Positions 52,961 to 64,000 of a stretch of 64,000 nt of DNA are shown here, in pieces. Location of the stretch: positions 186,001-250,000 of the forward strand of contig NW_027490243.1 in assembly GCF_050948175.1 (NCBI RefSeq), in the 5' to 3' direction. Under the pieces are notes generated by a model. It was not told where the DNA came from. It was given only the letters and a program-made list of their open reading frames with translations, and ran no database searches. The position numbers and the translations under genes were made by a program. The stretch's first letter is position 1, and each line of letters begins with the position of its first letter. Origin of the DNA: Xylocopa sonorina (lineage: Eukaryota > Arthropoda > Insecta > Hymenoptera > Apidae).

Positions 52961-55900
52961 TGAATAGGAGGTATACATAACACTCCAAAATGAATATTAT
53001 ATCTTATCACGAAACATAGAAATGAAATGCGTCATTTCGTTTTAAGAAGCATTAGAACTCTATTGCTACGATACGTAAACATCTGCAACCACTATTTCCT
53101 AGCATGGAAGTGTCGCATTTACATTCTTTTGAAGTGAACACGAGGTATACATGACCCTTCGCAATGAATATTATATCTCACCATGAAACATAGATGTGAG
53201 ATGCGAAATCGCGTTTTAAGAAGCATTAGAACTCTATTGCTACGATACGTAGACATCTGCAAACGCTATATCCTAGCATGGAAGTGTCGCATTTACATTC
53301 TTTTAAAGTGAATACGAGGTATACATGACACTTCGCAGTGAATATTATATCTTATCATGAAACATAGAAGTGAGATGTGATATCGCGTTTTATGAAGCAT
53401 TAGAAGTCTATTGCTACGATACGTAAACATCTGCAAACAATATTTCCTAGCAAGGGAGTGTCGCATTTACATTCCTTTGAAGTGAATACGAGGTATACAT
53501 AACATTCCATAATGAATATTATATCTTATCTCGAAACATAGAAAAGAAATGCGACATCTCGTTTTAAGAAGCATTAGAACTCTATTGCTACGATACGTAG
53601 ACATCTGCAAACGCTATTTCCTAGCATGGAAGTGTCGCATTTACATTCTTTTGAAGTGAATACGAGATACACATGACACTTCGCAAAGAATATTATATCT
53701 TATCATGAAACATAGGAATGAGGTGCTATATCGCGTTTTGAGAAGCATTAGAACTCTATTGCTAATATACGTAGACATCTGCAAACGCTATTTCCTAGCA
53801 TGGAAGTGTCGCATTTACATTCTCTTGAAGTGAATACGAGGTATACCTAACACTCCAAAATGAATATTATATCTTATCACGAAACATAGAAACGGAATGC
53901 GACATCTCGTTTTAAGAAGCATTAGAAATCTATTGCTACGATACGTAGACATCTGCAAACGCTATTTCCTAGCATGGAAGTGTCGCATTTACATTTCTTT
54001 GAAGTGAATACGAGGTATACATGACACTTCGCAATGAATATTATATCTTATCATGAAAGATAGAAGTGTGATGCGATATCGCGTTTTAGGAAGCATTAGA
54101 ACTCTATTGCTACGATACGTAGACATCTGCACACGCTATTTCCTAGCATGGAAGTGTCGCATTTACATTCTTTTGAAGTGAATACGAGGTATACTTAACA
54201 CTCTACAATGAATATTATATCTTATCACGAAACATAGGTATGAAATGCGGCATCTCGTTTTAAGAAGCATTAGAACACTATTGCTGCGATACGTAGACAT
54301 CTGCAAACGCTATTTCCTAGCATGGAAGTGTCACATTTAAATTCTTTTGAAGTGAATACGAGGTATACATAACACTCCAAAATGAATATCATATCTTATC
54401 ACTAAACATAGAGATGAAATGCGACATCTCGTTTTAAGAAGCATTAGAACTCTATTGCTACTATACGTAGACGTCTGCAAACGCTATTTCCTAGCATGTA
54501 TGTGTCGCATTTACATTCTTTTGAAGTGAATACGAGGTATACATGACCCTTCGCAAATGAATATTATATCTTATTATGAAACGTAGAAGTGTGACGCGAT
54601 ATCGCGATTTAAGAAGCATTGGAACTCTATTGCTTCGATACGCAGACATCTGCAAACGCTATTTCCTGCAAGGAAGTGTCGCCTTGACATTCATTTGAAG
54701 TGTACGCGAGGCATACATGACACTTCGCAATGAATATTATATCTTACCATGAAACATAGAAATGAGATGCGATATCGCGATTTAAGAAGAATTAGAACTC
54801 TATTGCTACGATACGTAGGCATCTGCAAGCGCTATACCCGAGCAAGGAATACTCGCATTTACATTCTTTTGAAGTGAATACGAGGTATAGAAGACACTTC
54901 GCAATGAATATTATACCTTATCGTGAAACATAGAAGTGAGATGCGATATCGCGTTTTAAGAAGCATTAGAACTCTATTGCTATGATACGTAGACATCTGC
55001 AAACGCTATTTCCTAGCATGGAAGTGTCACATTTACATTCTTTTGAAGTGAATACGTGGTATACATAACACTCCAAAATGAATATTATATCATATCACGA
55101 AACATAGAAATGGAATGCGACATCTCGTTTTAAGAAGCATTAGAACCCTATTGCTACGATACGTAGACATCTGCAAACGCTATTTCCTAGCATGGAAGTG
55201 TCGCATTTACATTTCTTTGAATTGAATACGAGGTATACATGACACTTCGCAATGAATATTATATCTTATCATGAAACATAGAAGTGTGATGCGATATCGC
55301 GTTTTAGGAAGCATTAGAAATCTATTGCTACGATACGTAGACATCTGCAAACGTTATTTCCTAGCATGTATGTGTCGCATTTACATTCTTTTGAAGTGAA
55401 CACGAGGTATACATGACCCTTCGCAATGAATATTATATCTTATCATGAAACATAGAAGTGAGATGCGATATCGCGTTTTAGGAAGCGTTAGAACTCTATT
55501 GCTACGATCCGTAGACATCTGCAAACGCTATTTCCTAGCATGGAAGTGTCGCATTTACATTCTTATGGAGTGAATACGAGGTATACATAACACTCCAAAA
55601 TGAATATTATATCTTATCACGAAACATAGAAATGAAATGCGACATCTTGTTTTAAGAAGCATTAGAACTCTATTGCTACGATACGTAAACTTCTGCAACC
55701 GCTATTTCCTAGCATGTATGTGTCGCATTTACATTCCTTTGAAGTGAATACAAGGTATACATGACACTTCGCAATGACTATTATATCTTATCATGAAACA
55801 TAGAAGTGTGATGCGATATCGCGTTTTAAGAAGCATTAGAACTCTATTGCTACGATACGTAGACATCTGCACACGCTACTTCCTAGCATGGAATTGTCGC

Positions 55901-58900
55901 ATTTACATTCTTTTGAAGTGAATACGAGGTATACTTAACACTCTACAATGAATATTATATCTTATCACGAAACATAGGTATGAAATGCGGCATCTCGTTT
56001 TAAGAAGCATTAGAACACTATTGCTGCGATACGTAGACATCTGCAAACGCTATTTCCTAGCATGGAAGTGTCACATTTAAATTCTTTTGAAGTGAATACG
56101 AGGTATACATAACACTCCAAAATGAATATTATATCTTATCACTAAACATACAAATGAAATGCGACATCACGTTTCAAGAAGCATTAGAACTCTATTGCTA
56201 CGATGCGTAGACATCTGCAAACAATATTTCCTAGCAAGGAAGTGTCGCATTTACATTCTTTTGAAGTGAATACGAGGTATATATAACACTCCAAAATGAA
56301 TATTATATCTTATCACTAAACATAGAAATGAAATGCGACATCTCGTTTTAAGAAGCATTAGAACTCTATTGCTACGATACGTAGACATCTGCAAACGCTA
56401 TTTCCTAGCATGGAAGTGTCGCATTTACATTCTTTTGAAGTGAATACGAGATATACATGACACTTCGCAAAGAATATTATATCTTATCATGAAACATAGG
56501 AATGAGGTGTTATATCGCGTTTTGAGAAGCATTAGAACTCTATTGCTAATATACGTAGACATCTGCAAACGCTATTTCCTAGCATGGAAGTGTCGCATTT
56601 ACATTCTCTTGAAGTGAATACGAGGTATACATAACACTCCAAAATGAATATTATATCTTATCACGAAACATAGAAATGAAATGCGACATCTTGTTTTAAG
56701 AAGCATTAGAACTCTATTGCTACGATACGTAAACATCTGCAACCGCTATTTCCTAGCATGTATGTGTCGCATTTACATTCCTTTGAAGTGAATACAAGGT
56801 ATACATGACACTTCGCAATGAATATTATATCTTATCATGAAACATAGAAGTGTGATGCGATATCGCGTTTTAAGAAGCATTAGAACTCTATTGCTACGAT
56901 ACGTAGACATCTGCACACGCTATTTCGTAGCATGGGAGTGTCGCATTTACATTCCTTTGAAGTGAATACGAGGTATACTTAACACTCTACAATGAATATT
57001 ATATCTTATCACGAAACATAGGTATGAAATGCGGCATCTCGTTTTAAGAAGCATTAGAACAGTATTTCTGCGATACGTAGACATCTGCAAACGCTATTTC
57101 CTAGCATGGAAGAGTCGCATTTACATTCTTTTGAAGTGAATACGAGATATACATAACATTCTGCAAAGAATATTATACCTTATCACGAAACATAGAAATG
57201 AAATGCGTCATCTCGTTTTAAGAAGCATTAGAACACTATTGCTGCGATACGTAGACATCTGCAAACGCTATTTCCTAGCATGGAAGTGTCACATTTATAT
57301 TCTTTTGAAGTGAATACGAGGTATACATAACACTCCAAAATGAATATTATATCTTATCACTAAACATACAAATGAAATGCGACATCACGTTTTAAGAAGC
57401 ATTAGAACTCTATTGCTACTATACGTAGACATCTGCAAACGCTATTTCCTAGCATGTATGTGTCGCATTTACATTTCTTTGAATTGAATACGAGGTATAC
57501 ATGACACTTCGCAATGAATATTATATCCTATCATGAAACATAGATGTGTGATGCGATATCGCGTTTTAGGAAGCATTAGAAATCTATTACTACGATACGT
57601 AGACATCTGCAAACGCTATTTCCTAGCATGGAAGTGTCGCATTTACATTCGCTTGAAGTGAATACGAGGTATACATAACACTCCAAAATGGATATTATAT
57701 CTTATCATGAAACATAGTAGTGTGATGCGATATCGCGTATTAGGAAGCATTACAACTCTATTGCTATGATACGTAGACACCTGCAAACGCTATTTCCTAG
57801 CATGTAAGCGTCGCACTTACATTCTTTTGAAGTGAATACGAGGTATACATGACACTTCGCAATGAATATTATATCTTATCATGAAACATAGAAGAGAGAT
57901 GCGATATCGCGTTTTAAGAAGCATTAGAACTCTATTGCTACGATCCGTAGACATCTGCAAACGCTATTTCCTAGCATGGAAGTGTCGCATTTACATTCTT
58001 TTGAAGTGAATACGAGGTATACATAACACTCTACAATGAATATTGTACCTTACCACGAAACATAGAAATGACATGCGACATCTCGTTTTAAGAAGCATTA
58101 GAACACTATTGCTGCGATACGTAGACATGTGCAAACGCTATTTCCTAGCAAGGAAGTGTCGCATTTACATTCTTTTGAAGTGAATACGAGGTATACATAA
58201 CACTCCAAAATGAATACTATATCTTATCACGAAACATAGAAATGAAATGCGACATCTCGTTTTAAGACGCACTGGAACTCTATTGCTACGATACGTAGAC
58301 ATCTGCAAACGCTATTTCCTAGCATGGAAGTGTCGCATTTACATTTCCATGAAGTGAATACGAGGTATACATGACACTTCGCAATGAATATTATATCTTA
58401 TTATGAAACATAGAAGTGTGATGCGATATCGCGTATTAGGAAGCATTAGAACTCTATTGCTACGATACGTAGACATCTGCAAACGCTATTTCCTAGCATG
58501 TATGTGTCGCATTTACATTCTTTTGAAGTGAACACGAGGTATACATGACCCTTCGCAATGAATATTATATCTTATCGTGAAACATAGAAGTGAGATGCGA
58601 TATCGCGTTTTAGGAAGCGTTAGAACTCTATTGCTAGGATCCGTAGACATCTGCAAACGCTATTTCCTAGCCTGGAAGTGTCACATCTACATTCTTTTGA
58701 AGTGAATACGAGGTATACATAACACTCCAAAATGAATATTATATCTTATCACGAAACATAGAAATGAAATGCGACATCTCGTTTTAAGAAGCATTAGAAC
58801 TCTATTGCTACGATACGTAGACATCTGCAAACGCTATTTCCTAGCATGTATGTGTCGCATTTACATTCTTTTGAAGTGAATACGAGGTATACATGACCCT

Positions 58901-61900
58901 TCGCAAATGAATATTATACCTTATCATGAAACATAGAAGTGTGACGCGATATCGCGATTTAAGAAGCATTGGAACTCTATTGCTTCGATACGTAGGCATC
59001 TGCAAGCGCTATATCCGAGCAAGGAATACTCGCATTTACATTCTTTTGAAGTGAATACGAGGTATACATGACACTTCGCAATGAATATTATATCTTATCG
59101 TGAAACATAGAAGTGAGATGCGATATCGCGTTTTAAGAAGCATTAGAACTCTATTGCTACGATACGTAGACATCTGCAAACGCTATTTCCTAGCATGGAA
59201 GTGTCGCATTTACATTCGCTTGAAGTGAATACGAGGTATACATAACACTCCAAAATGAATATTATATCTTATCACGATACATAGAAATGAAATGCGACAT
59301 CTCGTTTTAAGATGCATTAGAACTCTATTGCTACGATACGTAGACATCTGCAAACGATATTTCCTAGCATGTAAGTGTCACATTTGCATTCTTTTGAAGT
59401 GAATACGAGGTATACATAACACTCCAAAATGAATATTATATCTTATCACGAAACATAGAAATGAAATGCGACATCACGTTTTAAGAAGCATTAGAAATCT
59501 ATTGCTACGATGCGTAGACATCTGCAAACGCTATTTCCTAGCATGGAAGTGTCACATTTACATTCTTTTGAAGTGAATACGAGGTATACATAACACTCCA
59601 AAATGAATATTATATCTTATCACGAAACATAGAAATGAAATGCGACATCACGTTTTAAGAAGCATTAGAACTCTATTGCTACGATACGTAGACATCTGCA
59701 AACAATATTTCCTAGCATGGAAGTGTCACATTTACATTCTTTTGAAGTGAATACGAGGTATACATAACACTTCAAAATGAATATTATATCTTGTCATGAA
59801 ACATCGAAATGAAGTGCGACATCTCGTTTTAAGAAGCATTGGAACTCTATTGCTACGATACGTAGACATCTGCAAACGCTATTTCCTAGCATGGAAGTGT
59901 CGCATTTACATTTCTATGAAGTGAATACGAGGCATACATGACACTTCGCAATGAATATTATATCTTATCATGAAACATAGAAGTGAGATGCGATATCGCG
60001 TTTTAGGAAGCATTAGAACCCTATTGCTACGATACGTAGACATCAGCAAACGCTATTTCCTAGCATGTATGTGTCGCATTTACATTCTTTTGAAGTGAAC
60101 ACGAGGTATGCATGACCCTTCGCAATGAATATTATATCTTATCATGAAACATAGAAGTGAGATGCGATATCGCGTTTTGGGAAGCATTAGAACTCTATTG
60201 CTACGATACGTAGACACCTGCAAACGCTATTTCCTAGCATGTAAGTGTCGCATTTTCATTCTTTTGAAGTGAATACGAGGTATACATGACACTTCGCAAT
60301 GAATATTATATCTTATCGTGAAACTTAGGAGTGAGATGCGATATCGCGTTTTAAGAAGCATTAGAACTCTATTGCTACGATACGTAGACATCTGCAAACA
60401 ATATTTCCTAGCAAGGAAGTGTCGCATTTACATTCTTTTGAAGTGAGTACGAGGTATACGTGACACTTCGCAATAAATATTATATCTTAGCATGAAACAT
60501 AGAAGTGAGATGCGATATCGCGTTCTAAGAAGCATTAGAACCCTATTGCTACGATACGTAGACATCAGCAAACGCAATTTCCTAGCATGTATGTGTCGCA
60601 TTTACATTCTTTAGAAGTGAACACGAGGTATACATGACCCTTCGCAATGAATATTATACCTTATCATGAAACATAGAAGTGAGATGCGATATCGCGTTTT
60701 AGGAAGCATTAGAACTCTATTGCTACGATACGTAGACACCTGCAAACGCTATTTCCTAGCATGTAAGTGTCACATTTGCATTCTTTTGAAGTTAATACGA
60801 GGTATACATAACACTCCAAAATGAATATTATATCTTATCACGAAACATAGAAATGAAATGCGACATCACGTTTTAAGAAGCATTAGAACTCTATTGCTAC
60901 GATACGTAGACATCTGCAAACAATATTTCCTAGCAAGGAAGTGTCGCATTCACTTTCTTTTGAAGTGAATACGAGGTACACATAAGACTCCAAAATGAAT
61001 ATTACATCTTATCACGAAACATAGAAATGAAATGCGACATCTCGTTTTAAGAAGCATTAGAACTCTATTGCTACGATACGTAGACATCTGCAAACGCTAT
61101 TTCCTAGCATGGAAGTGTCACATTTACATTCTTTTGAAGTGAATACGAGGTATACATAACACTTCAAAATGAATATTATATCTTGTCATGAAACATCGAA
61201 ATGAAGTGCGACATCTCGTTTTAAGAAGCACTGGAACTCTATTGCTACGATACGTAGACATCTGCAAACGCTATTTCCAAGCACGGAAGTGTCGCATTTA
61301 CATTTCTATGAAGTGAATACGAGGTATACATGACACTTCGCAATGAATATTATATCTTATCATGAAACATAGAAGTGAGATGCGATATCGCGTTTTAGGA
61401 AGCATTAGAACCCTATTGCTACGATACGTAGACATCAGCAAACGCTATTTCCTAGCATGTAAGTGTCACATTTACATTCTTTTGAAGTGAATACGAGTTA
61501 TACATAACACTCCAAAATGAATATTATATCTTATCACGAAACATAGAAATGAAATGCGACATCACGTTTTAAGAAGCATTAGAAATCTATTGCTACGATA
61601 CGTAGACATCTGCAAACGCTATTTCCTAGCATGGAAGTGTCACATTTACATTCTTTTGAAGTGAATACGAGGTATACATATCACTCCAAAATGAATATTA
61701 TATCTTATCACGAAACATAGAAATGAAATGCGACATCACGTTCTAAGAAGCATTAGAACTCCATTGCTACGATACGTAGACATCTGCAAACAATATTTCC
61801 TAGCAAGGAAGTGTCGCATTTACTTTCTTTTGAAGTGAATACGAGGTACACATAACACTCCAAAATGAATATTACATCTTATCACGAAACATAGAAATGA

Positions 61901-64000
61901 AATGCGACATCTCGTTTTAAGAAGCATTAGAACTATATTGCTACGATACGTAGACATCTGCAAACGCTATTTCCTAGCATGGAAGTGTCGCATTTACATT
62001 CTTTTGAAGTGAATACGAGATATACATGGCACTTCGCAAAGGATATTATATCTTATCATGAAACATAGGAATGAGGTGCTATATCGCGTTTTGAGAAGCA
62101 TTAGAGCTCTATTGCTAATATACGTTGAAATCTGGAAACGCTATTTCCTAGCATGGAAGTGTCACACTTACATACTTTTGAAGTGAATGCGAGGTATACA
62201 TGACACTTCGCAATGAATATTATATCTTATCATGAAACATAGAAGTGAGATGCCATATCGCGATTTAAGAAGCATTAGAAATCTATTGCTACGATCCGTA
62301 GACATCTGCAAACGCTATTTCCTAGCATGGAAGTGTCGCATTTACATTCCTTTGAAGTGAGTACGAGATATACATGACACTTCGCAATAAATATTATATC
62401 TTAGCATGAAACATAGAAGTGAGATGCGATATCGCGTTCTAAGAAGCATTAGAACCCTATTGCTACGATACGTAGACATCTGCAAACGCTATTTCCTAGC
62501 ATGAAAGTGTCGCATTTACATTCTTTTGAAGTGAATACGAGGTATACATAACACTCTACAATGAATATTATACCTTATCACTAAACATAGAATTGAAATG
62601 CGACATCTCGTTTTAAGAACCATTAGGACTCTATTGCTACGATACGTAGACATCTGCAAACGCTATTTCCTAGCATGGAAGTGTCACATTTACATTCTTT
62701 TGAAGTGAATACGGGGTATACATAACAATCCAAAATGAATATTATATCATATCACGAAACATAGAAATGGAGTGCGACATCTCGTTTTAAGAAGCATTAG
62801 AACTCTAATGCTACGATACGTAGACATCTGCAAACGCTATTTCCTAGCATGGAAGTGTCGCATTTACATTTCTTTGAATTGAATACGAGGTATACATGAC
62901 ACTTCGCAATGAATATTATATCTTATCATGAAGCATAGAAGTGTGATGCGATGTCGCGTTTTAGGAAGCATTAGAAATCTATTGCTACGTTACGTAGACA
63001 TCTGCAAACGCTATTTCCTAGCATGTATGTGTCGCATTTACATTCTTTTGAAGTGAATACGAGGCATACATGACCCTTCGCAATGAATATTATATCTTAT
63101 CATGAAACATAGAAGTGAGATGCGATATCGCGTTTTAAGAAGCATTAGAACCCTATTGCTACGATACGTTGACATCTGCAAACGCTATTCCCTAGCATGG
63201 AAGTGTCGCATTTACATTCTTCTGAAGTGAATACGAGGTATACATGACACGTCCCAATGAATATTATATCTTATCATGAAACATAGAAGTCAGATGCGAT
63301 ATCGCGTTTTAAGAAGCACTAGGACTCTATTGCTACGATAAGTTGACATCTGCAAACGCTATTCCCTAGCATGGAAGTGCCGCTTTTACATGCTTGTGAT
63401 GTGAGTACGAGGTATACATGACACTTCGCAATGAATCTTATATCTTATCATGAAACATAGAAGTCAGATGCGATATCTCGTTTTAAGAAGCACTTGAACT
63501 CTATTGCTACGATACGTAGACATCTGCAAACGCTATTTCCTAGCATGAAAGTGTCGCATTTACATTCGTTTGAAGTGAATACGAGGTATACATGACACGT
63601 CCCAATGAATATTATATCTTATCATGAAACATAGAAGTGAGATGCAATATCGCGTTTTAAGATGCATTAGAACTCTATTGCTACGATACGTAGACATCTG
63701 CAAACTCTATTTCCTAGCATGTAAGTGTCGCATTTACATTCTTTTGAAGTGAATGCGAGGTATACATGACACTTCGCAATGAATATTATATCTTATCATG
63801 AAACACAGACGTGTGACGCGATATCGCGTTTTGAGAAGAATAAGAACTCTATTGCTACGATACGTAGACATCTGCAAACGCTATTTCCTAGCATGGAAGT
63901 TTCGCATTTACATTCATTTGAAGTGAATTCGAGATATACATGACACATCAGAATGAATATTAGTTCTTATCATGAAACAAAGGAATGAGCTGCGATATCG
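52961..64000 (+). repeat. Mosaic domain alternating C-type and A-type half-monomers
   Basis: About 63 monomers. Many carry the C-type linked block (ATAACACTCCAAAATG, TTATCACGAAACATAG, GAAATGCGACATCTCG), others the A-type block (ATGACACTTCGCAATG, TTATCATGAAACATAG, GATGCGATATCGCG). Block copies occur at whole-monomer offsets: ATACGTAAAC at 55681 and 56725 (6 monomers), and TACATAACACTTCAAAATG at 59761 and 61153 (8 monomers). Monomers with CATCAGCAAACGC recur near 60042, 60563 and 61434. No gene is seen. Confidence 0.85.

Larger units (their letters stand above)
40376..64000 (+). repeat. 174-bp satellite array, right arm (about 136 monomers)
   Basis: The array continues after the insertion in the same orientation and register: the first ACGT is at 40379 and the last at 63862. 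It includes divergent monomers (40376-43151), a 22-monomer higher-order block (43152 to about 52960) and a mosaic part rich in C-type half-monomers (52960-64000). The array runs off both ends of the window, so its true length is unknown. Small indels are scattered here, for example a 4-bp deletion near 41258 (GACATCAAACGC), a 2-bp deletion near 54668 (CCTGCAAGG) and 1-bp insertions near 54555 and 58915 (CGCAAATGAAT). Confidence 0.97.

Noticed and set aside
1..64000. CENP-B box in the monomer
   Set aside because: TTCG occurs in CTTCGATACG and CTTCGCAATG, but the required downstream A and CGGG are absent in both orientations.
1..64000. CRISPR array
   Set aside because: There are no short repeats with unique spacers. 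The whole 174 bp repeats, variation is by substitution, and no cas-like gene is present.
1..64000. Bacterial or phage system, or a defence island
   Set aside because: No coding density, ribosome-binding sites or operons; the structure is that of eukaryotic satellite DNA.
1..64000. tRNA, rRNA or snRNA genes hidden between repeats
   Set aside because: Apart from the LTR, every stretch examined is in register with the 174-bp monomer, leaving no room for another gene. No tRNA-like A/B box arrangement was noticed.

Overview
The window is almost entirely one tandem satellite DNA array, made of a 174-bp monomer repeated head-to-tail in a single orientation, interrupted once by a 1,562-bp element that looks like a solo LTR. 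I see no protein-coding gene that I would defend, no RNA gene, no CRISPR array and no operon. The dense satellite, higher-order repeats and a TG...CA solo LTR with a 4-bp target-site duplication indicate a eukaryotic nuclear genome, probably centromeric or pericentromeric heterochromatin. An insect or other arthropod is plausible from the look of the LTR, but that is a weak guess.

The period was measured from the conserved ACGT of the motif GATACGTAGACATCTGC, which falls at 17, 191, 365, 539 and 713 and continues in register to 63862. Removing the insertion leaves about 62.4 kb, or about 359 monomers. The net shift over 358 intervals is only about -13 bp, and most of it can be assigned to recurrent 1-bp deletion variants.

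Layout: 1-2969 is a block of A-type monomers (TAGCATGG, GCTACGAT or GCTGCGAT). 2970-6610 is B-type (TAGCAAGG, GCTTCGAT, GCGATTTAAG). 6611-9579 is a near-identical copy of 1-2969. 9580-26400 is an A-type mosaic with block duplications at whole-monomer offsets. 26400-27740 is transitional. 27741-37830 is a B-type higher-order array with 3,652-, 3,652- and about 2,790-bp copies. 37831-38809 is divergent monomers. 38810-40371 is the solo LTR. 40372-43151 is again divergent. 43152-about 52960 is a second higher-order array (3,826-bp unit, 22 monomers). 52960-64000 is a mosaic of C-type half-monomers (ATAACACTCCAAAATG linked to GCGACATCTCG) and A-type ones.

The useful biology is in the array's history: nested segmental duplications in whole-monomer steps, single-monomer gene-conversion patches, 173-bp variants that mark the higher-order copies, and a retroelement inserted in the least homogenised part of the array. 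None of this amounts to a new gene system. All comparisons were made by eye, so block boundaries are good to roughly 10-50 bp unless a precise junction is described.
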